Below are positions 7,367 to 16,036 of a stretch of DNA of 34,312 bases, piece by piece. Source of the DNA: Bryobacterales bacterium (GTDB lineage: Bacteria; Acidobacteriota; Terriglobia; Bryobacterales; Bryobacteraceae). Every line of letters begins with the position of its first letter. The stretch's first letter is position 1. A program made the position numbers and the translations under genes. The notes below the pieces were generated by a model, which had not been told where the DNA came from, searched no databases, and saw only the letters and a program-made list of their open reading frames with translations. Location of the stretch: NCBI GenBank assembly GCA_003167495.1, contig PMSX01000331.1, positions 1-34,312 of the forward strand. Direction: 5' to 3'.

Positions 7367-8299
7367 TCATGTACGCCGCGGTTTTCGGTTGCTTTTCGTC
7401 GCTGAAGTCAATGCGTGGCGCTGCTTCGACTTTTCCCTCCGCTCCGCTTGCTCTAAGAACTGGTGCAGGTGGTCGACGCTTGCCGAGTTCGGCGTCTGGT
7501 CGACCAGCCGAACATATTCCTGTAGTTCAGGCATTGCATACACCAACTGATAGGGATACGAACGCTTTACTGTTGCGCTGTCGGCATCATGAAAGTACTT
7601 TGAGCGCTTCGTCAAGAAGTTGGAAACCTCACCGATTGCCAGGCCGTACCCTTCTTTCCAGTCCACGGCAGCTCCCTTTCGCAGGTAGAAAGAGATCCGT
7701 TCGTTCAGCTTTGCATTCGTTTTCATTGCAAACTGCATGGCGATGTCGATGTCGCCGACAGTATTCTGCCGTCTCAGGTAGCTGCCGTACACTAAGACCT
7801 CTTGGACGAAGAACGCAAATTCCCGATTCGCGTTCGCCTCGGAGATTCGTTCCACAAAAGTAGAAAAGAGAAGGTCGGCTTTTTCGAGCGAAATTCGGCG
7901 AGTGGGTTTCTTTTTCTTTGCTCTCCAGCCAGCAGCAATCAGAGAGTCCTGAAATTGCATTTCTCTTTTCGGTACTGCGTCGATGAAGTCGCACAAGTCT
8001 TTGGGTGTCGCGAAGCTTCTGCCGAACGCTTTGCCAGCTACTTCCAAAGGGCTCGGCGCGCCAGGCGGTGGAGAAAGCGGTTCAAACTCGGCGAGCCGTT
8101 CGCCACTCGCAAGCCGAAACACTTCGAGAGGCGAGGTGAATTCATATCCAAGCGAATTGGTCATGATCGTGAGGAATTCCGCGCGCTTCGGGAATGTGTT
8201 GTTCTCAAGTGCGGTGATTAAGTCTGTATCGGACGTGAATTTCCGCGCGTAAGCCTTTTCGACGATTCTCAAGTACGCAGGAGGGAGCCTGTCCAGCAT
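7367..8299 (-). CDS. nucleotidyltransferase-fold protein
   Basis: A 310-residue protein with a polymerase-beta-type nucleotidyltransferase core. VYGSYLRRQNTVGDIDIAM (about residues 170-190) gives the GS motif, the following basic residues and the paired aspartates (DID) that bind metal. The N-terminal half (SMLDRLPPAYLRIVEKAYARKF onwards) is helical and may be a substrate- or DNA-binding part; the tail is very basic. It could be a stand-alone NTase of the MNT/antitoxin kind. I see no HEPN partner. ATG 8299 was chosen for AGGAAGG eight bases upstream; a GTG at 8371 would add 24 residues. It follows the Argonaute-nuclease pair on the same strand, separated by a hairpin. Confidence 0.75.
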   Translation of the reverse strand: MLDRLPPAYLRIVEKAYARKFTSDTDLITALENNTFPKRAEFLTIMTNSLGYEFTSPLEVFRLASGERLAEFEPLSPPPGAPSPLEVAGKAFGRSFATPKDLCDFIDAVPKREMQFQDSLIAAGWRAKKKKPTRRISLEKADLLFSTFVERISEANANREFAFFVQEVLVYGSYLRRQNTVGDIDIAMQFAMKTNAKLNERISFYLRKGAAVDWKEGYGLAIGEVSNFLTKRSKYFHDADSATVKRSYPYQLVYAMPELQEYVRLVDQTPNSASVDHLHQFLEQAERREKSKQRHALTSATKSNRKPRRT

Positions 8300-8417
8300 T
8301 GAAGTGGCCTTCCTACTGCTGGATTCGGCGGTTAGAGCGGTTAGATGGGGCGCGACAAACTTTTGCGACACACGAGTTGTGGAGTCAGTCTAGCACTGGC
8401 TCGTCTGTGCCGGGCAT

Positions 8418-8436
8418 CTAGCTTAGCTATAGCTAG
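8418..8436 (-). terminator. hairpin directly after the nuclease stop codon
   Basis: CTAGCT (8418-8423) and AGCTAG (8431-8436) form a 6-bp stem with a 7-base loop, starting one base past the stop codon of the Argonaute-associated nuclease. The stem is A/T-rich and lacks a U-tract, so it may be a weak terminator or a transcript-stabilising hairpin. Confidence 0.35.
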
Positions 8437-9648
8437 TTAGTAGCTCTTTGGCTGAACGACCACGGCGACCGTCAAGTTACCGTGCGCTTTGGTTAGATCA
8501 TTCTCTAGTGCTTGGGGACTAGAGCATTGTCCGGTCGGGTCGTAGACGAAACAGATGAGAGTCTTGCAGTCCTGGTGTGCCTGGTATCGGAGGATGTCTA
8601 CGGCAAGCTGCGAGACAAGCTCCTTTTGCCCAAGACCCTTGCGAGTCATCTTCGCTTCAACCACGATCTGTTCCGGCTTGAGGAGGAAATCCATCCTGCT
8701 TGCGTTTCCTGCGTAGCTCGGCGTCCACTCCTCTGGCCTAACGTCGGTGAAATGCAGCTTCAGGAGCGCTTCGAGAAGGTCTTGCACGTCATACTCATCA
8801 ATGATGGTGAGCGTCGCTCGGTTATCGTGGCGCTGGGTGAGAGTGTTCGCGACGATGGCAAATCGTTCACAGATTGTGCGCACGAGAGCTTGTGCGGCTT
8901 GCCGGTTGAGTGGTACCTCCCAGGTGTCCTCGATGCGCGCTTTGATGGTCTTGTCAATAATTGCTTCTGTTGCCTGAAGGATGAGACCTGCGTCGGCTAG
9001 ATCATCGTAGGTATTTTGTACTGTGAAGGCTTGCTGCAAAATGATGGCTGCGAGGTCTTTCGTGGTGATGGTGAGTCCGATGCCATTGGCGAGCCCGTCT
9101 TGGCTGGCGATCCAGTAAAGAAGGCTCAGGGATGCGAGTGGTAGGTCCTGGACTCGCGGGGTGCTGCGCATTGTCCATGTAATGCCGAGTTGTGCCGCAG
9201 CGATCGCGCCGAGGTAATGTGATCGTGAATGTTCGGCGAGTCGGGCCGCGCCGTCGTTTAGGACTTGCTTGACCCACTTGCGGTCGTCGTCTGTCACTGC
9301 GGGGCAGTGCCGTGCGCCGATGCAGATACCGAGAAGATCGAGGGGCCGGTAGAAGTAGGATTCCCGGTCGAGGGGAAATGCTTGTCGCTGGGAGAGGCGG
9401 CGGAAGTGTCGCGTCCACTCTTCGTCGTAGGCCGCTGGTCGCGAAAAACTAGGGTCTGTGTACTGGTACCCGGCGCTCGCGAGCATCGGGGTCTCATCAA
9501 GTCGATCCGTAGCGAGGCCGCGCTGCATTGGATTGCCGATCTGGATATAAGCGAGGAATCCTGCTTCGGGGCTTGGCCATGGCGCGCTGGCGATTGCGTC
9601 TCTCAACTCTGCGCGAAAGGTCGCGTACGTTGTGCTGAGGGTGGTCAT
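8437..9648 (-). CDS. Argonaute-associated PD-(D/E)XK nuclease
   Basis: A 403-residue protein and the probable effector of the Argonaute next to it. The C-terminal domain (about residues 275-395) carries a restriction-endonuclease core: RMDFLL, then IVVEAKMTRKGLG (ExK near residue 331), then QLAVDILRYQAH and TLICFVYDP. This pattern is shared with DpnII/MboI-like C-terminal nuclease domains of many defence proteins. The N-terminal 270 residues are helical and unassigned. ATG 9648 overlaps the Argonaute stop as ATGA, so translation is coupled; an ATG at 9657 is less likely. Long-B Argonautes with a separate nuclease are known to kill the cell by DNA degradation after guide-directed recognition. 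That role is inferred here. Confidence 0.85.
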   Translation of the reverse strand: MTTLSTTYATFRAELRDAIASAPWPSPEAGFLAYIQIGNPMQRGLATDRLDETPMLASAGYQYTDPSFSRPAAYDEEWTRHFRRLSQRQAFPLDRESYFYRPLDLLGICIGARHCPAVTDDDRKWVKQVLNDGAARLAEHSRSHYLGAIAAAQLGITWTMRSTPRVQDLPLASLSLLYWIASQDGLANGIGLTITTKDLAAIILQQAFTVQNTYDDLADAGLILQATEAIIDKTIKARIEDTWEVPLNRQAAQALVRTICERFAIVANTLTQRHDNRATLTIIDEYDVQDLLEALLKLHFTDVRPEEWTPSYAGNASRMDFLLKPEQIVVEAKMTRKGLGQKELVSQLAVDILRYQAHQDCKTLICFVYDPTGQCSSPQALENDLTKAHGNLTVAVVVQPKSY

Positions 9649-11972
9649 AGGAACCATCTACTGGAACGCAATTTCATATTTAAGACGGCAGGACTCCAAT
9701 CGTTCACGCACCGCAAACGTCCCAGAAGATCCGCGATCAGTTCCGAGTAGTAGATGCTGACCGGTTTTTTTGCCGGGAGCGTGGAGCGCCAGCTGAGGCC
9801 GGTGAATTTGAGAACCTGTTCGCTGAGGTATGTCAGGTCGTTGAACGTTGATCCTTTATGAATGTGAATCAAGAGCGGCGCGGGTAGCGGCGCGTTCGCG
9901 TGCTTGATGAGATTGGGCCCGTTCGTGCATACGAGGCGTGTATACCGTCCGAGTTGCATGATGGTCCCGCGCTCCGGCACGAGCACGCCCTTAGTGCCGT
10001 AGGTTCCCGTGATTCCTGATTGCTCTGGGTCGAGGAGCAGGAAGGTGTGATCAATTGTGACGGTGAGAAATGCAAATTCGATGGTTTGTTCGTTACCGAC
10101 GGTGAGCGCTGCGCGCTTGACGATATCCGAAATCTCAATGTGCTTGAGGGGTTTGTATGTGTGGAAAATGAGGCGGATGTTGTCGCCAGGGTTCCATCCG
10201 TTGCGCTGCTTCAGCTCTTGGAGGAGGCGTTCCGTGCTTTCTTGCAGCAAAGTGGGGTACTCGTCGTAGGTGCAGTCCTTGCTGACGTGGCTTAGCAGGT
10301 AGTTGCCGTCGCCCCGGAATACGGTAGTGATGCCGACATAACGGATCTTTTGGCTGAAGCGGTCTGCGCTGACCTCGCTCGTTCCGATACCGATGATGAG
10401 CTCGTCGCTGATTGTTGTGTCCTGGTTGACCGTCCATGGAGTACCATTCATCTTCGCGTAGAGCGCAACGGTGAAGTTCTGCAGGATGTACTGTAGTTCG
10501 TAGGGCGGTTTGCTGAGCTTCGAGGTCTTGATCTCTTGGGCCGGAATGCCGGCGAGCATGAGCGTGGCTTTCGCCCTGAGGTACGGGCTGATCGGATCGG
10601 GGAGTGCGCCGTGCTGGTCGGTAAGGACGACGATGGCTGCATCAACGTTGGGCGTTGCTGCGAGTTGATCTTCGATGGCCTGCCGGTACGCTTCTGCGGG
10701 GCCGCCAGTGTTGAGTAGGGGAACCTTGCACATCGTGAAGGTGGGGTTAAGGAGGCCGAAGAGTTTGGCGAACCCACCTTCATAGGCTGGCTTTGCTACG
10801 GTGATGCCGTTGCGCAAATGGTTCAAGAATGTCTCAGTTGCTCCCTGTGCGATATCCGGAAAGACGACGAGGATGTTAGGCGTGCGTTTTGGAAACGTAT
10901 CTTTGCTGAATGGGCCGTAGTGCTTGATGCCGTACCACGGGTACGGGCTTGCCTTCGTGCGCGCGGGATTGAAGTAGTATTGGACGGGCGGCGCAAGGTG
11001 AATTGACTCGTATGCTGGGGTATTCCTAATAGTAAGTTGGTCGTTGATGGTCACGGTCAGATCGCGCGTCAGTTGCAGGGACGGGTCCTTCTGAAAGAAC
11101 TGGTGGAACTGCTGTAGTAGTTCGCTGATAGCGGGCCCGGAGAGAAGTTTCGCTTCTTCCCGTTGACGCACTTGTTCGAAATATTCGTAGTCGCGTACTA
11201 GTAGTGTTTTGAGGCAGCGCGCGAAACTCGTCTTTGAGCCTTCAAGAAACACTTCGTCGGTAGTAATCGTCGCGGATTCGTCGTATGACGCGGCGAGTTG
11301 GATGGTTGTGCCACTGACTTCTCGTATTTGGCCGATGAGCCGTCGCTCGCCGGGCGCAGTCACTCGTCGGACGACGCACAGGCCGCTGAGGTCGATGCCT
11401 GCTGCTTGCAGCGCGGCGGCATCGGCGTTGATCTCCCACTTCGTGTTGATGGTCAAGAAGAGGCCGATGCTCGTCTGGTCCGGAACGGGCTCAATAATTT
11501 TCGCTTCGAGGAGGAAGGCGGGACGGATACTAAAGTGCCGCAGCAAGGCCGGTGGGTTACGCAGGGTTTTCGCGACCGTTCCGATCACTTCGTCGCGCTT
11601 ACCTATGAAAGCGAATGGGCGAAGACGAAACGCTTCGTATGTGGGGAACTTCTTGGGGAGGAGCTCGTCAATAAGGGCGATGAGGAGCGGGAGGTGATCA
11701 CTACAACGTAGCGTTGCGGGTTCTCCGAGGTCCGTGTTCGGTTGTTCGGTTCTGGGAATGCCATATAGGGTTCCGTCTCGCCAGGAGAGGAACCAATCCT
11801 TATGCAGTTCGCGCAAGGGTTTGACCTGCTTGTTATCTGGCAACGAGAGCGTGCGAGCGTCGAAGGTGTCGCTTGAGAGCGTGAGGCCAAAACCGTTGAG
11901 TAGCAATTCGGATTGCGTATTTTCCGCCTTGCTCCCTGAGGAACCAGTTGGGTCTCTAGGCGCTGTACTCAT
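9645..11972 (-). CDS. prokaryotic Argonaute, long and catalytically inactive (long-B type)
   Basis: A 775-residue Argonaute expected to bind a short guide and its nucleic-acid target. The MID domain is clear near residues 460-510. YLRAK, GIPAQ and YAKMNGTPW supply the Y-K-Q-K set that holds a 5'-phosphorylated guide end. PIWI begins near 525, but the first catalytic aspartate is replaced (IIGIGTSEV has Gly where active proteins have Asp) and the third is lost (RLIFHTYKPLKHIE). Slicing is therefore not expected. The N-terminal 450 residues have room for N and PAZ-like domains. The gene is coupled to the nuclease downstream and preceded by tiny coupled ORFs. The protein-level call is firm; the guide type (RNA or DNA) cannot be read from sequence. 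Confidence 0.92.
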   Translation of the reverse strand: MSTAPRDPTGSSGSKAENTQSELLLNGFGLTLSSDTFDARTLSLPDNKQVKPLRELHKDWFLSWRDGTLYGIPRTEQPNTDLGEPATLRCSDHLPLLIALIDELLPKKFPTYEAFRLRPFAFIGKRDEVIGTVAKTLRNPPALLRHFSIRPAFLLEAKIIEPVPDQTSIGLFLTINTKWEINADAAALQAAGIDLSGLCVVRRVTAPGERRLIGQIREVSGTTIQLAASYDESATITTDEVFLEGSKTSFARCLKTLLVRDYEYFEQVRQREEAKLLSGPAISELLQQFHQFFQKDPSLQLTRDLTVTINDQLTIRNTPAYESIHLAPPVQYYFNPARTKASPYPWYGIKHYGPFSKDTFPKRTPNILVVFPDIAQGATETFLNHLRNGITVAKPAYEGGFAKLFGLLNPTFTMCKVPLLNTGGPAEAYRQAIEDQLAATPNVDAAIVVLTDQHGALPDPISPYLRAKATLMLAGIPAQEIKTSKLSKPPYELQYILQNFTVALYAKMNGTPWTVNQDTTISDELIIGIGTSEVSADRFSQKIRYVGITTVFRGDGNYLLSHVSKDCTYDEYPTLLQESTERLLQELKQRNGWNPGDNIRLIFHTYKPLKHIEISDIVKRAALTVGNEQTIEFAFLTVTIDHTFLLLDPEQSGITGTYGTKGVLVPERGTIMQLGRYTRLVCTNGPNLIKHANAPLPAPLLIHIHKGSTFNDLTYLSEQVLKFTGLSWRSTLPAKKPVSIYYSELIADLLGRLRCVNDWSPAVLNMKLRSSRWFL

Positions 11973-12053
11973 AACGTGGCGACGGTGGTCATGCCTGGTT
12001 GTCTGGTTCTCGAAGAGAAGGTCGTCATAATTTCATTTAAGACTACTCTCCTG
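11969..12053 (-). promoter_or_regulatory. leader with two chained mini-ORFs coupled to the Argonaute start
   Basis: The ribosome site AGGAGAG (12047-12053) serves ATG 12036, which encodes only MKL and stops at 12025. That stop overlaps, as ATGA, an ATG at 12028 opening a 19-residue ORF. Its stop (11969-11971) overlaps, again as ATGA, the Argonaute ATG at 11972. The Argonaute gene has no convincing ribosome site of its own, so it is probably translated by reinitiation. The same ATGA overlap joins Argonaute to the nuclease. Confidence 0.5.
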
Positions 12054-12090
12054 CATTTGATCGACGTCTTCAGACAACCGGCTTCGCAAT

Positions 12091-12810
12091 TTATACGTCC
12101 GTTCCCCCCACGGCCCCTCGGGTCTTCTTAGGCTGTTTTATCGCTTGCTTTGATGCTTTTAGAGCAAGCACAGTGGTCACGAAACGAACTCCGTAATTCT
12201 CTGCGGCCTGTCGCACGGCAAGGTATTGGACGATGAGCAAGAGAAAGTAAAGAAGACCAACCGACAAAGATCGTATAGTGAAGAACCCCACTGCCCCATA
12301 CAAGACGGTGAATAGTACAGAGAGGCCGGCATAGTCACGTAAGAGCAGAAAGTCCCGGTGAACTTCACGAACCGCAGGGTCGTTTTCGATGGTTCTGTAG
12401 AGTCGGTACCACATGCGGTTCTGTTCCAAAGGTTGAACAGGAAAGTCGGAGCCGATGAGTTTGGCAAGGGCGGCGGGGTCAATGCGTGGGTCAGAGATGG
12501 CGTATTGGCTAAAAGCGCGATGACCCGGTAGAACGTTGCGCCAACGTAGAAATACGAGACGCGCTTTCACATCTGTACTTAGAACGCCATTCAATACTGT
12601 TGCAACAACAAGCGCAAGGCCAATTGGAATTAGCTTTTGACTGTCTGAAAAGACAGCGCGCAGACCGTCCAGTTTAATGCTATTAGCTTGAACGACACCG
12701 TAGAGGAAAAGCGAGTTCGCCGCCACAACCAGCCAAAGTTGCCAGCGATTTTGCCCCTTTAGTGATTTAGTTGTCTCGCTTCTGGGAGGCACGGAGCTTT
12801 CGTCAATCAT
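12091..12810 (-). CDS. four-TM membrane protein, putative effector
   Basis: A 239-residue protein with four hydrophobic segments in two pairs: about residues 25-45, 55-77, 160-182 and 185-205 (WLVVAANSLFLYGVV, LIPIGLALVVATVLNGVLS, YAGLSVLFTVLYGAVGFFTI, VGLLYFLLLIVQYLAV). A soluble stretch lies between the pairs (MWYRLYRTIENDPAVREVHR). The layout resembles S-4TM-type putative pore-forming effectors of defence systems, but this is a resemblance and not a family match I can prove. The start chosen is ATG 12810, which overlaps the stop of the MBL-fold gene (12803) by eight bases. A start at 13002 would place 64 residues antagonistically inside that gene and is unlikely. Confidence 0.7.
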   Translation of the reverse strand: MIDESSVPPRSETTKSLKGQNRWQLWLVVAANSLFLYGVVQANSIKLDGLRAVFSDSQKLIPIGLALVVATVLNGVLSTDVKARLVFLRWRNVLPGHRAFSQYAISDPRIDPAALAKLIGSDFPVQPLEQNRMWYRLYRTIENDPAVREVHRDFLLLRDYAGLSVLFTVLYGAVGFFTIRSLSVGLLYFLLLIVQYLAVRQAAENYGVRFVTTVLALKASKQAIKQPKKTRGAVGGTDV

Positions 12811-13918
12811 AGTCCTCCACTTGAGTGTTAAAGGGGGCGGGTGGAAGAGCTGTATAGCCGGAGGTTCTAGCTGGGAATCCGCCCCAAAACGCCACTTTGT
12901 TACCTTGAGTAGCGCAGTATTTAAAGCCTCGCCGCAAGAATGCATTGAGAACCATTTTTCGGGGGTGTGTAGCGTCATCTTTCGGTGCTGACACAAATGC
13001 AAAACCTAACGGAACAGTATTGTTAGGGCGAATAGGTCCCAGAAGACGGTTGAGGATGCTGGGACCAACGTTTCGGCGACTTCCATGATGAGGAATCTGA
13101 ACTAACCTAAAATCCCGCAATGGTAGACCTAATTGCTCGGCGTAACGTGCGGCCATGGTAAGCCCCCACACTCCGGCGTCACCTGTGAGCAAGATTCGGC
13201 CGGCGGTGCACTCGGCGTATAAGACAACACTGGTTTCATTGGTCGCACTTGTGACGCCGTTGTCCTTAAGCCGCTCTTTGTCCCAGGATTCAGCGGTCAA
13301 GCTTTGAGCTTTTGTGGTGATCTTGTCGATTAACTTTGCGATAAGGCCCGGGGCTTTTCCGATCCAACACCTCTCGGTTTCAATCGCGGCTTGATCCGGT
13401 TCCGGTGTACGGTCGAACTGAGGCACAAACAGCGGATAAACATTGCGATATGGAGAGAGGACAAGAAAAGGCCCTATGGTAGCTCCGGCAAACGGTTCTT
13501 GAATGGAGATATTCTTCTTCACAGCGAGCGAAACGAGTTCGCCGATCAAATCGTATTCGTCACGGAGCTCCTTTGCGAGACCCTGCGCTGTCCAGTTTTT
13601 ATTCGCGAAATACGGAAGCGCTTCAGCAGCAAATGTCCACGGCCTGTGCAGCCAAAGATTTTGGATGCGTAGCTCAGCAAGGACTTCACGAAGGCCAGAT
13701 GCGTGATCTGTATCGCAATGGGTCAATACAACGTGCGAAATTATGCAGTTGTAGCCGAAGTGATTTCGGACATGTTCGACTAGAGCCTTTCCGGAGTCCA
13801 GATTGCCACCATCCACTATCATCAGTTCATAGGCGTTTGGGTCGCCATACCTGATGACAATTGCGTCTCCGGGCTTTGAGCCATCCCCGACAGGGAGAAA
13901 TTCGATTTCACAGTTCAT
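12803..13918 (-). CDS. ComEC-like metallo-beta-lactamase-fold hydrolase
   Basis: A 371-residue MBL-fold enzyme without membrane segments. The metal-binding motifs are VVLTHCDTDHASG (HxDxDH, the ComEC variant), ILLTGDAG and VQIPHHGSRRN (HHGS). Stand-alone proteins of this kind are thought to act on nucleic acid or a small nucleotide, often in conflict systems. ATG 13918 begins right at the domain (MNCEIEFLPVGDG); an ATG at 13972 would add 18 basic residues. It overlaps the four-TM gene downstream, suggesting that enzyme and membrane protein work together. It is divergent from the sigma-like/ImmA operon, with a shared control region. Confidence 0.85.
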   Translation of the reverse strand: MNCEIEFLPVGDGSKPGDAIVIRYGDPNAYELMIVDGGNLDSGKALVEHVRNHFGYNCIISHVVLTHCDTDHASGLREVLAELRIQNLWLHRPWTFAAEALPYFANKNWTAQGLAKELRDEYDLIGELVSLAVKKNISIQEPFAGATIGPFLVLSPYRNVYPLFVPQFDRTPEPDQAAIETERCWIGKAPGLIAKLIDKITTKAQSLTAESWDKERLKDNGVTSATNETSVVLYAECTAGRILLTGDAGVWGLTMAARYAEQLGLPLRDFRLVQIPHHGSRRNVGPSILNRLLGPIRPNNTVPLGFAFVSAPKDDATHPRKMVLNAFLRRGFKYCATQGNKVAFWGGFPARTSGYTALPPAPFNTQVEDYD

Positions 13919-13980
13919 AACTTGGATTGCCTTTTTGGTTTTCACCAGTAAAGTTCGTGTGGGATTTCCCATTTGGCGGT

Positions 13981-14062
13981 GGACATCCCCTCGGTTCCTT
14001 ATGCTTACCTTTGTCCTGAACTGGACATTTCAGGGCCACATTTTTTTTCTTGACAAATGTCC
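13981..14062. promoter_or_regulatory. GGACAT box cluster in the divergent promoter region
   Basis: GGACAT occurs at 13981-13986 and 14023-14028, and its complement ATGTCC at 14057-14062. TGTCC (14012-14016) faces GGACA (14023-14027) as a palindrome with a 6-base spacer, and GGACATTT (14023-14030) faces AAATGTCC (14055-14062). The two direct boxes are 42 bases apart, four helical turns. A TTGACA (14050-14055) lies beside the last box. These are plausible operators for a regulator of both operons. Confidence 0.45.
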
Positions 14063-14125
14063 GACCTTCGACGATTCCGCGCATAGGGGAATCGGAGGCC
14101 CTGGAAGAAAACTGTTGGAGACGAA

Positions 14126-14788
14126 ATGAAGGGGAAACCGGCCGCCAAGGCTGCGGCCCCGCCGTCGGGAAAACTGGCTACGGCGGAAGATATATCGCGC
14201 GCGATCGAGGCTTTAGACGTGCATGACTTTGTACGGCTATCAGCCTATGCTCAAAATCGCATTTCAGCTATCGGCCCATACGCCGCCAACGGGCGCGTCA
14301 GTGACGATTTACTTGGTGGAGCGGTTACCAGGCTGCTCGACGGACGGCGTCATTGGTATCCGGAAAACGTGGACATCGTTAAATATCTCATCCGAGTGAT
14401 GGAGAGTATGGCCAGTGAATGGGCTGCTCACCATAAACGAAACAAGTACTCACCGGAATATGCACAACTGGAGTGCGACGGAACAAAGGACGACGAAGCG
14501 GGGAATTCGGTGTCGCCGTTCGATGGCATTAGCGCCGATGGTTTGAATGTTGAAGAGCAAGCATTTGAGCAGGACGTTGAGGCAGAACGAAAAGCGTTCG
14601 CCGATGAGATAGAGGAGAGCTGCGCCGCTGACGACGGCGCTTCAATGGTCCTTTTAGGTTTTCAGTCTGGAATGAAAGGTTTGGCGATCCGGCAGGATCT
14701 CGGATGGGAAGAAACAGAGTACCGAACCACTGTGCGACGAATTCAGAGAAGAGCGGACAAAATATCGGAAAGGCGTTATGGCAGATAA
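14126..14788 (+). CDS. sigma-70-like regulatory protein
   Basis: A 220-residue protein with a sigma-factor-like layout. An N-terminal helical domain (about residues 20-105, HDFVRLSAYAQNRI to YLIRVMESMASEWAAHHKR) resembles region 2. An acidic linker follows, then a C-terminal helix-turn-helix (about 170-215, GLAIRQDLGWEETEYRTTVR) resembles region 4. It could direct RNA polymerase to this module's promoters or act as a DNA-binding regulator. The start ATG 14126 has GGAGACGAA just before it. It is the first gene of a three- or four-gene plus-strand operon and overlaps the next gene by 11 bases. It diverges from the MBL/4TM pair. Confidence 0.7.
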   Translation: MKGKPAAKAAAPPSGKLATAEDISRAIEALDVHDFVRLSAYAQNRISAIGPYAANGRVSDDLLGGAVTRLLDGRRHWYPENVDIVKYLIRVMESMASEWAAHHKRNKYSPEYAQLECDGTKDDEAGNSVSPFDGISADGLNVEEQAFEQDVEAERKAFADEIEESCAADDGASMVLLGFQSGMKGLAIRQDLGWEETEYRTTVRRIQRRADKISERRYGR

Positions 14789-15215
14789 AGGACTCAGCCA
14801 AACCGAGCGATTGAAAAGGATGCTGGATGCCTTAGCTGAAAACATTGAAAGCGCTCCGGGGAATGAGGTCATAGAAGATGCTCGGCTGGAACAGAAGAAA
14901 CCTGATGAAATAGCAGCTCACGGTAAGAATGTGCTTCTACAAGCTGTAAAAAGCCATCAGCAACGAGAGCTCAAGAACGCCAGAGAAGGATATGAGCAGG
15001 AGGTGTTAGCGATAAAGGCTCGACGTATCGAATTGCCGAAACAACCCGAGGTCAGGCGTACTTGGCTAGCAGCCGTTCTCGAGCAGTTACCGCAGTTACA
15101 AGCAGCCTTCACGATTCAGAACCGTAATTTTTCGGAACTGAGCGATGAAGATGTGGAGTCTCACCTGCGGAAGCTTGAGATACTCGGCGTATTGAAGGAC
15201 GTGAGATTGGGATGA
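14778..15215 (+). CDS. hypothetical protein of the sigma/ImmA operon
   Basis: A 145-residue, charged, largely helical protein (ERLKRMLDALAENIES; KNVLLQAVKSHQQRELKNAREG) with likely coiled-coil segments and no membrane part. The family is not recognised. It overlaps the sigma-like gene (11 bases) and ends in an ATGA overlap with the ImmA gene. It could be a partner or substrate linking the regulator to the protease; this is inference from position only. GGAAAGG before ATG 14778 supports the start. Confidence 0.7.
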   Translation: MADKGLSQTERLKRMLDALAENIESAPGNEVIEDARLEQKKPDEIAAHGKNVLLQAVKSHQQRELKNAREGYEQEVLAIKARRIELPKQPEVRRTWLAAVLEQLPQLQAAFTIQNRNFSELSDEDVESHLRKLEILGVLKDVRLG

Positions 15216-16036
15216 CGATGGTTGATCCAGGTATAACGCCGGAACAGCTCTTGGAACAACTGGGCATCAACGATCCAAAGGATCTGGATATTGCAGCGAT
15301 CGCATTCCATTGTGGAGCCACTGTTTTATATGAACCTCTTACTGGATGTGAAGCGAACATTATCGGCTATGGAGACCGGGCGATTATCACGGTGAATCGC
15401 GACGGGTTGCCAGGCCGCCAACGGTTTTCTGCTGGGCACGAACTGGGACATTGGTTGCGTGATCGAGGCCAAAGTGCATTCAGGTGTACGGGGAAGCAAC
15501 TTGACTCGGAGTGGAGCGCCAATAATCCAGAGACACGCGCCAACAGGTTTGCAAGTGACCTACTATTGCCGCAGCGTTTGTTCGCTCCGTTGACGAAGGG
15601 CCGTCCTATCGCGCTCGAAACGCTCCGACATATGGCAGCCACATTCAACATGAGCTTGACCGCGACAGCTATCAAATTGGTGGAGCTAGGTTCATACCCA
15701 GCGATGCTGGTCTATTACGAACATAGTGAACGCAAGTGGTTCAAACGTCCGCGAGGGGTCCCCGAAACACTGTGGCCTCTTGCCCGTCTTTCTCCGGGGA
15801 CCCTAACAAGTCACCTTCTTTCGGATCCTTATGCTAGGGACGCCGAAGACGATGTGCGCGCGAACCATTGGTTTGAGCATCCGAACGCCGACCGCTATTA
15901 CATTCACGAAAGCTGTTTCCGGACCGGCGAAGACTCAGCTGTAGCCATAATTTGGTGGAAAGAAGAGAATCAAATTATCGATCTTGAGGAAGAGGAGGAG
16001 CGCAATGCGTCAAGGCGATCGGACGAAGACTGGTGA
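15212..16036 (+). CDS. ImmA/IrrE-type metallopeptidase
   Basis: A 274-residue zinc protease of the ImmA/IrrE (M78) family. The catalytic HExxH is in SAGHELGHWLRDRG near residue 75, followed by ETRANRFASDLLLP, the usual third-ligand helix. Relatives cleave repressors or regulators to switch on mobile-element or stress genes. The likely target here is a regulator of this module. A further 100-residue C-terminal part ends in a very acidic tail (IIDLEEEEE). The start ATG 15212 overlaps the preceding stop as ATGA. Confidence 0.88.
   Translation: MTMVDPGITPEQLLEQLGINDPKDLDIAAIAFHCGATVLYEPLTGCEANIIGYGDRAIITVNRDGLPGRQRFSAGHELGHWLRDRGQSAFRCTGKQLDSEWSANNPETRANRFASDLLLPQRLFAPLTKGRPIALETLRHMAATFNMSLTATAIKLVELGSYPAMLVYYEHSERKWFKRPRGVPETLWPLARLSPGTLTSHLLSDPYARDAEDDVRANHWFEHPNADRYYIHESCFRTGEDSAVAIIWWKEENQIIDLEEEEERNASRRSDEDW

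Noticed and set aside
7367..8299. Nucleotidyltransferase as a CBASS cyclase with the 4TM protein as effector
   Set aside because: The motif spacing looks like a minimal NTase, not a CD-NTase; the genes are not in one operon; no Cap2/Cap3-type partners are present.
12811..13002. N-terminal extension of the four-TM protein to 13002
   Set aside because: It would lie inside the MBL-fold coding region in another frame. ATG 12810 at the gene junction explains the protein better.
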